Shown here piece after piece: positions 28,001-41,000 of a DNA stretch of 64,000 bases. The notes under the pieces were generated by a model that was not told the origin of the DNA, did not search any database, and saw nothing but the letters and a program-made list of their open reading frames with translations. The DNA lies in contig CM067369.1 in NCBI GenBank assembly GCA_034401795.1, positions 185,692,936 through 185,756,935 on the forward strand, read 5' to 3'. Numbering within the stretch: the first letter of the stretch is position 1; each line of letters starts with the position of its first letter. The DNA is from Chaetoderma sp. LZ-2023a (Eukaryota; Mollusca; Caudofoveata; Chaetodermatida; Chaetodermatidae). A program made the translations under genes and the position numbers.

Positions 28001-31000
28001 GAGCTTATACCATGGCGGCCATCCATCATCCATCCGGTATCCGTTAAATGACATCTTAACAGTTTGACCAATTTCAACCAAATTTGGCTGGAAGGATCCT
28101 ATGGTGTAGATTACAGAAATTCTATTGAAAATTTTGATTAGTCAATTTTTCTGGCGGCCATCTTGGATTTTCTATTAATCATTAACTGCTGATTGCAACC
28201 AAACTCAGCTGGAAGGTCTCTAGGCTGGTAATCTTCAGAACTTGTATACAATATTTTGACTGCTTGACATTTTTGGATGGCCATCTTGGATTTTCTGAAA
28301 AATTGGAATTTGTTTAAAATGCTACTCCTCATTAACCGCTTGGGAAATTTCAACCAAATTTGGCTGGAAGCATATAGTTGTAGCCTCTAGAAATTCTATT
28401 CAGAAATTCCATTCTGAATTTTGATAGGTCAATGTTTTAGCAGCCATCTTTCGGGAACTATTTAAAAATGATACTCCTTATTCAATGATTCGATTTCAAC
28501 AAGACTTTGTGTGGAACGATCCTATGACTGTAGGCTTCAACATATCAAACAAGAATCTTGATTTGTCAATTTTTTTGTTGGTGGCCATCTTGGATTTTAA
28601 AATTGTCTGTCATTTATATTTAAATCCAAATGGTTGAAATGCTAATGGTCCATGTGAGTGTCACAGGCCCTTCGGCCTCTTGTTGGTATGTGCCAAAGAC
28701 TATGCTACCACTTATATTTATTAGCTTACTGGACTTTTCACGATGGAAGAAACTTATTCCATTGTGACCATATGTTGCCTGTCCATCTGTCATCGTTGTT
28801 GTTCTTTAAATTGTTTTATCAATTGAGCAGATTTCAATTAAATTGAGCAAAATCGAGACAGAACTGCTTGGCCTATTAATTTGAAACTCAAAAAAATTGA
28901 ACTAGGGCAAAACTTTAACTACATTTGTTAACAGAACTGAGTGGTCGATTTGTTTGGCAGCTTAGCTTTCCAAAAAATATTCTATTTTATTCTATTTTAT
29001 TTGGTGGTCATCTTGGATTTTTTCCAGTTCAAAACATCCCATATTAAAGCAATAGGAAATTTAAAATGTCTTCTTGAGAACCACTGGACCAATTTTAGCC
29101 AAATTTGTTAGGAAATATCCTTAGCCCATATGGATCCAATGCTGGTCAAATGGAGCCAATCAGCCAATTTTGTAGGCAGCCATCTTGGATGGTGGCGGAT
29201 TGTTGTTGAACCCATAGCGAAGCGGAGGATCTCGACATAGCGATCCAAATGACGTCTGGCGTGACAAGAATTAGGTAAATGTTCAAGTATTTCGATGGCC
29301 ATTTAATTCATCGTGAACTTACCTGATGTTAAAGCGATGCTAATCGCATCTCAAATGTTGTGTTGCACCGATAGAATATGGTTTATAGATTCCATATCAT
29401 TCATATCCTGTCACATTCCCTGATCTGTATCGCAATTATCTGTTTTGTAATATCGAGTAAATGTTGAACAGTGATCGACACCATTTTGTGTCATCAAGCT
29501 ATTCTGGGTGATGTCATGTAAGCTCCAATGTATCACATTCTTTATTATGCTCATAATGCTTATAATGCTCATCCCATTGAATATTTTGAAACTAATTTGA
29601 CTGGAAGTTGTTTTCAAAATATTCAACAGCTTACCTGTAGGATTGCTTTTATACCACGTTGTCAAACCATAGCTGGCGCCTCTATGACTGAGCGTATATA
29701 CCGAGGCAGACACACTGGGTTTTTTCTGATTGGTTGAAAAGTAAATCATGACAGCCATCATAGGGTGTAGAAATGTACCAACATTTAACTACTAAATCCT
29801 GAATATCTTTCCTTAGCAGCATGATAAAAGGCTTAAAATTGCCTGGATAGTTTATGACCGGCGTGTTAGATCACCTGAATAGCTATCAAGAGATGGGATT
29901 AGTTATCTTTTAATACAACTGTACAGATTTGATCTATACTACCTTTGCATCTAGTAGATTTAAAAAAAAATCCATATCTTTCGGTGGTTTGGAATTTTGC
30001 ACCAAGAATGAGGCAAATGTTAAGGTTTCCAATGGACATTTAATTCATCAAGGACTTATCTGATCTTAATAAAACTTTACAGATTTGATCATTGCCATAG
30101 TTGCATCTAATCTCCATCATAATTGAAATGATTTTCAAGTTTTTTTCCATATTTTACTGGGTTTAAGACTTAGCTTATTTTGCAACACAAATTAGGTAAA
30201 TGTTGAAGTTGTTCAATGGACTTTTAATTTATCAAGGGTTTATTTGATCCTAATGAAACTTTACAGATTTGATATGTATCATCATTGCATTACATTTTTG
30301 AAGCAAGATTATTATGCATTTAAAGTTTTTTCCATACTTTTACATGTTTTGGACTTATTTTGTTTCTGCGTGATTTGTCTCCTTTTCAAGAATTAAACAA
30401 ATAATGTTAGTGTTCATTAGACATTTAATTTATCAAGGGGGTATACTATTTTAAGAAATTTTTATTTTGCAACACTGCCACACGTGATGTGTGAAATGCG
30501 GAAAAGCTAAAGTGCTCGACACACGGGACGCAGTCCATCTATTTACAAATGTCTTTCAAAACCTCTGAAATTGCTTGAAGGATTTAGGTGAAACTCTTAA
30601 ATATCATCTAGGGGAACAGCTGAACCAAGTTTGTTCGAGGGAACTTGATTGGCCACATGCTTCGGCAGCCATCTTGGGATGACATAGCTTTCGCAAAAAC
30701 ACCCCAGAACCGCTGAATGGATCGGGCTATAATTTGGGATATATGATTATTGACTAAGGCCTATTGAAGTTTGTTCAACGGAAGTCAGTACTTTAAAAAA
30801 CGGCCACCCAGCAGCATTCAGTATCCGTGTGGCCATAAAAGAATTTTTTATTTGATGAATCTTGAAGCTGAAATTGGTTTTATAATTTTTTTTCCCATAT
30901 GCTGATTTCGAATTTGCAACTTTCGTAATTGTTGGATAAATGGTTTGACGGCCATCTTGGATTTTATTCCCCGCCTAAAGCTCCCATGGTAAAGTAATGG

Positions 31001-34000
31001 GAAATTTAAAATGTCTTCAAGAAACAGTGGAACAGTTTTAACCTAATTTGCTGGGACACTTCCTTGGGCCATAGGAATTCAAGTTTATTCAAACAAAGAT
31101 GATCGGCCAATTTGGCTGGTGTCCATCTTGGATTTGGGCCAATTTTTAGAAACAAGGGAACTTAATGACCAAATTCATTAACAGCCATCTTGGATGACCT
31201 AATTTTTAAGAAAATAACTTCTCTTCCCAAGCCACTGAATGGATCATGCCAAAGTTTAGGAAGTACGATTAGGGACTAAGGGCCATTCTAAAACTTTTGT
31301 TCTCTGGAAGTTAGTACATTAAACAACCAGGCATCATTGACATATCAGATTTTAGCATTTTGTCGACCATATTGAAATTTTGAAGCTGATACTGGTTTTG
31401 TATAGGTTTTTGGGTATGCTGATTTTAAATTTGCCACTTGAAATTATCGGATGAATGGTTTGGTGGCCATTTGGGATTTTTTCTTGCTGAAAGTTCCCAT
31501 AGTGAAGCAATAGGAAATTCAAAATTCACACAGCCTTGTTTTTTTGCATTTCTGGCCAAAACCTTAAGGTTCTACTTATAGGCGATGCTGTTCGTAGTTG
31601 AAATGCAGATGTTCCAGGTGAGTGATTAAAGTGATACAGGCCCCTTGAGCCTCTTGTTCTTGTGGCAATTCTCACCAAAATTGTAGGACCGTTTACTTAT
31701 GGGCAATGACCCTATAGTTGAATTGCCTATGTTCCAGCTGAGTGATACAGTCCACTTGGTTCTCTGGTCCTCTTATTGAATGTAAAATTTCAATGTAATC
31801 CCCCAGTTTATCGAAGCCACCATTGCATGACGTTTCACAAATGTCAAAGACATCATTCCGCCTCAAATTTAAGTGTAAGCTAGTATATAGTCGTCATGGG
31901 GAATAAAGCCATCCAGGCCGATGCGATTCATGGTCGTAATACGATTACATATCAATTTCGCTTATGCCCTAGGTTGAAATCACAATAGACGTAGAACATG
32001 ACAACTCTATGCGAGCATGGTGGAAAATTGTTGAATATTTTAAGGTTAAACCTTATGAAAATTGTAGCTATCTTGAGCAGCAACTTCAAAATATTTATAT
32101 AAATTGGTTTTTCTATTGCAGCAAATAAGTTCTTACTAATGGGCTATAAACTGCAGTCAAACCAGTCAATAGCCGGCAGCGTATGCCCAATCAACAAGTT
32201 GTTACTAAGGATAGTTTAGTATACACAGTCCCTTTTACATTCATCCCATTTCAGCTAGAAAGACATCGCATATTATTATACACGGAGGCAAGCTGGTGTC
32301 GTTCTCCATGACAACGCTACGCTCAAAGGATAATTGGAGTGTTTTCTATAAAGGAACGTGTCTGATAGTTATTTATATTGAATGGTCATCTCACTATCTG
32401 TTATTATAATACAAAATTGCTGTTCCATTTAGAATCACTTTAACAGATTTAACTATTGAGACCAAAAAATCCATAGACACATAGCCCTTTAATCCTCAAA
32501 TTTGTTCAAGAATATTTCAATTTTCTTATTAAAAATATCCATTTGCGGAACAAGAAATTCTTTTTGAAAATTTGTCACTGGAATGACCGGCTTGGTTATT
32601 GAGCCAGTTATTTCAGTGGTAAATTTTCAAAAGTAGTCTTCGCTTGGCCTGTAGATGGAGCACTGCAGAAGCTATGTTTGTCCTGTTTGAGGGTTAATGG
32701 GATAAGATTTCACCCATCATTATTATGTGTATGTGTGCTTCAGGCAAAGGAAAAATCAGAGACAGCCTTTGATTTGATTCACCCGTTGATCAAGAAACTG
32801 CTCCTAGTTATATCTCGACCAGCTCGCTTGCTCGAGTGTCTCGTAAGTTACTCATAGTTAATTAGAAATCTGTAACAAAAATTCTCTGGATATAAATCTG
32901 TGTTGTGGAAAACTTTCTGAGGCAATATATTTGAGTTTGCTTTTCATGAATAGATTTATCTATTTTTAGAGGTATCTCTAAGGGAGGGATCTGATCTGTC
33001 ACTCAATTATCTGATGTCATAACCAAATACATCACATGTTAACTAACACCACAATCAAAATGACATGAAAAATCAAAAAGTCTGTCACTTAGCTGTAGTA
33101 ATTGAATGTCTTATAAATTCATAATTTAATAAACACTTTGCTGAATATTTCGAAACTACTGTCCATCCCAAAGCCCCTTGTCCACTGTTAGACATACAAT
33201 TATCCTATTGATCTGAAACTTGGCCACACGAGGAAAGATGAAAAAATCTAATGATCTTGCGAATTTTATCAATACTGATTTACAACTTAGCTGATGAGAT
33301 TTTTAAACAAAAAACCCATTGGCAGTTCTTATGCTAAAAATAAACTATTCTTTCTAAACATAGCTAGTTAACATTCTACCTTGACTGTGGCACAGGGTTT
33401 TGTGATTATATCGTGCAGGTAAAATACTATTGATTCATTGTTAGTTAAAATCTTAATCATCACTTTAAAAACAAATTGACTGAATAACATTGCGTCTTTG
33501 ATAAGTTCTTAATGATTTTCAGTCAAATTGTTTTCAAATATTCAATAAGTTCCATATTTATCTCCAGATACCTACGGTCGTCTCCGCATAAGTTTTTATC
33601 ACACAACTTTCTTAATTGTTTGTCAGGAATTTGACCCTGAGGAGTTTTACCACCTACTTGAGGCAGCAGAAGGACAAGCAAAGGAAACGATCAAGGTGGA
33701 TATTCCACAGTATATCATCGGCAAACTAGGTCTGGCGAGAGATTCTCTTACAGGTAAACAAACAGGTGGTTATAGATGAGAGGATCCATTCTGTCACTCA
33801 AGTGTCTGACGTAATAATGACATTAAAGACAAACAATTCATGCAACTTCGTGACAGAGTGGTGGAGGTACATCATTTTGATTGCGACATCGGCTCGTTGA
33901 ATATTCTGAAACTAGTTTGAAACCATAGGCAGCAACAACTCCCAGTCAAATTAGTTTCAAAATATTCAACAGCTTGTCTGTATGATTACCTTGAAATTGG

Positions 34001-37000
34001 AAGTGTGTGAATTCAGAGTTGAAAGTATGCAAATCGATTCTAACACCAGTATGAAGGTGGTGTAGCTTGGATAGGAATGGGCCAGACTAGAAATAATCAC
34101 TTTGTTGTGTCTATATGTGCCATAAAGATGCCAATATATTGTCATGTAGTGATTTCATAATCTGTATTCGGTTATTTGTAATGTGCCAGTATATATTCAG
34201 TAATCTGTACCATCATACACATATCATTTCCTCAAATTTAATTTGACAGCACAACTAACCAGATTGAGGATGAGGAGCTGAGCATAGAGGTTTAACCCTG
34301 CACTCAGAATATTATCTAAGTTACCTAAGTTAAGTCATTTGGAATCTGTAAATCCAAAACCCTCATTAAACACAAATGCCAAGTCACTAGAAAGAGTAAC
34401 CCCATTGGTACAAGGTAGCAACAATCAGTATTCACACACACTGCCCAGAATAGAGCTAGCATCGGGCTAAGAACGGGACACTGAGGACTATGTTCTCACT
34501 TTCATCGGATATATCCTTGAACATTTCAAGGTTTATTATACCGACTGATATGCGTAGCGGGGATATTATGCTTTCTTCCCATCTGTACGTCCCGAAAATC
34601 TTGTCATTGCAACTCAGTTTGAGAGGGAATTGTTTGAAACTTGACAAGACAATTGTACACCATCTGTGCCTAATGTTAAAACTTCATCGACCCATCCTGT
34701 CCAGCCATAGGTACATCCATGCATTTGTACATCCCGAAAATCTTGTTGCTGCAGCTTCTCCTACAGTTTGAGAGAGAATTGATAGGATGATCGTACATCA
34801 TCTAAAGATGTATCTAATGTTACATTTTGTTTCAACTGTCCATCTGTCGATAAATACGTATGTATGTCCATCCCCACAAATCTTGTTGATGCAACCCCAC
34901 TAGACCGACAGTTTGAGAAAGAACTGTTTGAAACCTGACAAGATGATTGTACACCACCAGTAGATGTTCCTAGTGTTAAAATCTTTTTCATTGGTCTATC
35001 CCGTTCATTCATAGATACATATGTCCATCCATACATCCAAAAAATCTTGTCACTGTAGTTCCTACAGTTGAGAGAGAAGGGTTTTTTTTTTTATTTCGGT
35101 GCCGTTATGAATTGAGCCAATGGAACCGATAACTAGCCCACAAATAATGACATTTATTTTTTATGAATTGTTGTGCAATAATAGCAAACAGATCAATTGG
35201 ACTGATAATGCACTGATAACTACATTTTGAAATTATTGACAACAGTCTACAGCAATGCACTGATAACCACAGCGAAATTATTGGCAACAGTCTATAAACA
35301 TGTATGCTTACTGGCGTTACTGATGGCAATCTGTAGGCATATATTCCCTCTGCCCTGTGATGTGAATAATGCATGCATGGCTGAGATGGCTAATGCATTA
35401 TTCGTTATATGTCGAATAACACTTAAAAAATCGCCGGCGCAAATCTCGCTATGCATTATTAGTAAATGTAAACTGAAATATTACTCCCAATCACATAAAA
35501 AATTACACACACTAAATTAATACTATCGTCATAAAACACCTACAAACGACAATACTGTTACAAAAGATATAGACCTAGACAAGGATATTACAGCCGATAT
35601 CGAATTACACTGATATCGAATTACACTTAAAAATCGCTGGTTCAAATCTCGCTGTATCTTATTAGTAAATGTAAACAGTATTGCCAGATAGTAGTGGTTA
35701 TAAGCCTTCGTCATCAGGGTTACTGTATACCAGTATACTGAGTACTGGATATGCTCAGTGTGCGCACACACACACCCACGCACGCACGCACGCACTTGAG
35801 GAACTTCATCAGAAACTTGAGGAACTTCATCAGAAACTTGAGGAACTTCTTTAGAAACTTCTTGAGGAACTTCATGAGCTTCTTGAGAAACTTGAGAATG
35901 TTTCTGAAACTCTATCCACTGAGGATCAGATGCCATGACTCTCTTCTTCTGAAACCTCTCGCGTTTTGGGTCGAGGAACTGCTTCAGAAGCTTGAAATAC
36001 TTCTTCAGAAGCTTGAGGAATTTCGTCAGAAGCTCGAGAATGTTTCTGAAACTCTATCCACTGAGGATCAGATGCTATGACTCTCTTCTTCTGAAACTTC
36101 TCGCGGATGACCCACTTCATCCATGCCTTCTTAGCATTTGCCTTGAGAACAGGTTTGATGAGGTAGTCTTGGTAGTTCTCGGCAGGGAAATTTAGAAATT
36201 CCTCCAGATTACTCTCTAACTGCTTGCGCCCTCTTTCGTTGAAGATGTGCTCAACGAACTCCTTGTGGCTGGCGGCGGCCAACCCCCTCCTCTCTGCCTT
36301 CGGTGTGACCAGTGGCATGCCCAGACTCATGGCCCTCAGTCACGGCTGCACCAATCTCTCGGAAGTAATCTGTGGCCCCAGTCTGTATAGCATCCAGCAT
36401 CTGGTGTTCATCATCGGTGTGGAGGCTGAATACGCCAGCCCACTTCCCGACCATTAGTAGAACTTTACCAAACATCGCCGTTTAAACCTGTATATAGCTA
36501 GACGTTAAACATGCAGCAGTACGTGCGGCATCCTGATGGAGCAGTTGGACCCATGACCTCGCACCACACCGATCCTCGAAGGGACTGCTTGACAGTCATT
36601 CGACCTAGTATCCATGATGCTAACCCTCCACTGCTGGGAAGTACATCGACTTCGCTATTTCCAGACAGATCCACGAGATTAGGAGTATGGTGCTCAAGTT
36701 TAAGCTCGAGAGCACTGAGGAGAAGGATGTAGAGCTCCCGCAGATGGTGAGCAGGTGAGAGATTGTGCAGAACACCACCACCTTAGACACCACCTACATA
36801 AACGATGAGTACCGGGTCCTGGCTCCTCTAGCTCGTGGACCGGCCTACTATATGAAGGGGAAGGGCTATTATGCCGTCGGATATAATGAAGGTTTCACAG
36901 AATTCAACTTACAGCCAGACGTAGAAATACCAGTCGCGGTGCCACTCTTCTCCCTCCTCGAGAACACACATGTGAACCCGGCCTTGATGCAGGACAAGCT

Positions 37001-37957
37001 GTTTCTCCGGGTTTACACTGAAAATCTTCCGTATGTAACGATGACCTCTCCACGACTTCACATCTGACATGATGAGAATGACCAGGAACTAAAACGGGAG
37101 GGTTCTAGATAGCGAATCCTACATGTAGAGTGAGAGTACCAGCAGGCCCTGGCCACAGATAACCGAGTTGATATTGCAACGAGGTGTCTCGGATTGTGTA
37201 GCTGTGGCAGTCTTGGTTCAGAAAGGAGAGGTGGTCCAGCAGGTGGGTGAGCTAAATGACTTCAACCTTATAGCGGCTGGGACCAATGTTCTCGGTGGGC
37301 TACGCAATCGGGCTGATTGCTGTCTCTATCAACAGGAGATGAAGTCATATGCCTTACTGCGTCTAACCAGTGGCCCCGAGGATCTGGAGATGGCACTTGA
37401 TGGTCAGTACCACCTCGGAGGTAAGAACATCTCGCCTAATAATGGCAACCGGCTCAGCTTTTATGTTGGGAACTTGCTTGGGGAGCGAGTGGGCACTCGC
37501 ACAGTAGGCGTGACAGTACTGTACTTCGGTAATGCCAAGGTTTGTGTATCGCACGCAGCTGGTATTCAGTCTGAGCGCACGTAGAGACGATTCCATCTCT
37601 AAAGATAGGTGATCATTAAAGACAGGTCAGCACCTACCATAGATCTCATCAGCTACAGCTAGGTGGTCAGTAATGCAGGTGGTCATTAAGGCAGCCGATG
37701 CAGCACAAGATCCTCTGTGTCACCTGTGAACATGCCAGAGTCTGCCGTGGTGCAGATGGTAGTCACTTTAGCGTTCTGTCAAGTGAGCATTGCCAAGGCA
37801 GCTGAAAGAGCCTGTAGGTAATCCCCTCATGCCGATGTGACACTGGTCGTGACTACGTGTTTGTTTGATTCAGTTTGTTTCATACGGAGACATGAGGCTG
37901 GGCATGTATTTGTGATCCAACATTATGTCCATCATCATCATCAGCAGCATTATGTCT

Positions 37958-38009
<52 letters not shown>

Positions 38010-41000
38010 ACATCAACATCATCATCATCATCATTATGTCTATCATCATGATCATCAACATCATCATCATCATCATCATTAGTTATAAAATAAGTGTTTC
38101 AGAACGGGCCCACACACCACCAGGTGATGCCCTATTAGAGAAACGCAACTGTGTAGGTAACAGAATCTCTCAATCAATCAAGCTAACTGAATCTGAACTC
38201 AATCATGGGTTACCCCGAAGAACTATCGAGTTATATGCATGGTGTAGGCTGTGCGACATGGCGGGAAAAAGTGGGAAGATCGTTACATGACCTGGGCGAC
38301 TATGCAAATAGATCGCTTGAGTCCTGGAAAGCTTCTGACCTATCATTCGCAATAGTAGTAGACGAGGTACTCGCCCGAAAAACCAACCAGGCGCAAAGTT
38401 AGGGGTTAGACGCTATCCACTGACAGCAATGGCAATGAGAGAACTAAGACAGTATTTAGATCATCTGCTAACGATCCACAGTATCAATATGGATGATGCT
38501 ATCGAATCAAAATAAATTTGTTGCTAGACTTTTTATTTTAGAGTAATATCATCAATGAGGCAGTCGAAGAGGAGGTCGAGCGCTTCATCTGTGAGATTCT
38601 TGTGCAGGTGTGTGTCTGCTATGGGCTTTCCATATGGGTGTGCAGGTGTGTCTCTGCTTTTGGTGTGTCTTTGCGCTGTGAGGGGTCGTGGTGGACCCTA
38701 CGTTGTAATACACCTCATCTGTGAAGTTAGTGTGATTGCATGTATCCATGGTTCAGAATCTTACGAGTAAACCTGTAGTGTACTACAGTTTGTAGTGGAA
38801 GCTTTTATACTTGCCTGGCGTGAATAAACTTATGATGTCGTAGGTCTAAATGGAAGTTTTGTACTTGTATTGGCATGCTCTGAACAATGGATGGGGGCCC
38901 ACCGGGGGGTTGGGGTGGGCCCTACATTGTAAAACACATCTCAGCCATCTGGCTCTCTATTATGACAGCCCACCTCCCTCCTGTAGCCGCCAATCCGCGG
39001 CTCCCAGCGCATTGCATATTTTCTCAGGACACAATCCTGAGTTGGAATGTGTGGAATGTATGTGCATAATTACTGTTCTGACAGCCCACCTCCCCTCCTG
39101 TAGCTGCGGATCGGTGGCTCCCACCACATTCTGTTCTAGCAGCACTAAATGTTCTGCTACTAATTGTATTGGGAAACACGGATGGTGGGGGGTACACCCA
39201 TGTTATGGTCTGGGTTGAGATGGTGGTATGTCAGCCTCCAGTTGACTTTCCCTTGTTATGGTACCATTTGCACACATTGGTGAGCACATAGTAAACTATT
39301 TTCATGAAGATGCAAATGTATTCATTGGTATCTGTATTTGACAAAAATCACCAAATATGCAGCTCTCATCGTGTTAGCCATGGTCGAGATTGGTCAAGAA
39401 AACAAACAATTTTATTTATTTAATTTCCATTTGCCGGCCAAAACAAAAAGATATTTGAAAATTTGCAACTGGAGTGACTGGCTCAGTTATCAAAGCAGTC
39501 ATTGTAGAGGTGAATGAAAAAATAAATTTCTCTCTTGACCTGCAAATGGACATTTCTGAAGACCTCTGCAGAGGCTGCTTTTGGCTGGCTTGATCATTAC
39601 TAGGTTAAATGTAGATATACTCACGATGATATTGCTATTAATATGATGTATTAAGATATATTTTCATCTCTAGCAGATATCCCTGATATTGCACAGATTG
39701 GTGATGAGAGTGACAGCCCAGTAGAACAGCAGCACCACTCTGATGTATGATATTATTTTATTCTATTGTAATGTATTATACCATTTTAACCCTTTAGCAC
39801 TCATATCAGCCAAAAACGGCTTCTGCAGTGGTCTTGAGAAATGTCCATTTGCAGACTAAGAGAACACTATTTTTGAAAATTTACCACTGGAATGACTGGC
39901 TCAATAACAGAGCAAGTCATTCCAGGGGTAAATTTTCAAAAATAGTCTTCTCTTGGTCTGCTAATGGACATTTTCAAATGGTTTCAATTGTGTAAACTTT
40001 GTGTTTAGACTGCTGAAAGTGCCCATATAATACTATTTAGTGTAATATACAGTATATATTGGCATAATATTGGTGGGACAGACCAGCCAACCCCTATGGA
40101 TCGTATATCACATATTTCCACTTTGTGGGTCTATAAAAATGGCGACCGTTTATCAAAGCACATGTCGGCTTCCATTATGTTAAGATGTGATAATTGCTCA
40201 ATCTAGCCGACATTTGAGAACATCCCATAGAGTTAAAATGGCAGTCGAGTGCTTATGCTCATACCTTTATTTTAGCATATTATGTACATGTAGCCTCCAA
40301 AAGGGACCCAATTCTCTTTTGATAATTGGAATAGAATTTGGATAGAGGCAGATTTATATATTTTTATGAGAAATGAAATTGTATTTGCTATATTAATCTG
40401 ACACTTTATTCAATAGAATTGATAATAGAATTAGCATAATGCTCTATGGCGATTCTAATTCTATGAAACCGCCTGCCAAGATTCTCTAATCTCGTTAATC
40501 GACATTTTTCACCCTATTACAGCATTGGATTAATAGAAATCGAAAGTTTGTTTGTTTATGATGGCTACAGATATGCAACTCAACTATATAAATATACCGA
40601 TGTAAATCGGAAATCATCCATTCAAAGCGTGAGAATATCAAAATAATGTTTTCATATTTTAATATAATAAGATTTTACAGAAATATTGTAACATGAATTT
40701 CGTGGTAATATATATTTCCGTGATCGCTGTATAAGATTTTGTGCGTAGTGGATTTCAGTTTTTCTTTTCCGAATTGGTGTCTAAATATGGAAAATAATTA
40801 CCAAACTTCCAGAAGCGCTCGGCGCAACCTGATAATTCTGCAATACCAATAAAAAAAAGAGTTCAAAAGGCACGTGTATAAGCAAGAATATACAGAAAGA
40901 TACCAGTTTTAAAAGAATAACAGTGACTACTGAAAGGTTCCTCAAACTATTGAAAATCCACTCCTGAAGGAGTGTGTGAAATTACTGAAAATCATGTTTT

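Larger units (their letters stand above)
35700..38520. other. Decayed coding cluster, possible virus-like or mobile-element fossil
   Basis: In MAST intron 6 a stretch of gene-like composition holds partial frames on both strands. On the minus side (about 36475-35530) it reads as charged, Glu/Val-rich protein with short repeats. On the plus side (about 36620-37070 and 37160-37590) it reads as two globular-looking segments with balanced hydrophobic content. A small plus frame follows near 38200-38400. I do not recognise the proteins. Genes on both strands packed into 3 kb and unlike the host introns suggest a remnant of a larger virus-like or DNA element. It looks broken in several places. The family is not established. 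Confidence 0.4.

Noticed and set aside
34252-34292. Possible extra MAST exon after TTTGACAG, with a short acidic reading ([11 protein letters not shown])
   Set aside because: The acidic frame does not fit the phase left by exon 6, and the fitting frame meets a stop after ten codons. The exon at 39677 fits both phase and family sequence.
35630-35665. tRNA-like B box (GGTTCAAATCT)
   Set aside because: No A box, weak T-stem pairing and no cloverleaf; the second copy of this segment near 35420 lacks the box.
37837-38290. Poly-His, poly-Ile and poly-Met frames
   Set aside because: They are the ATC microsatellite read in different frames.
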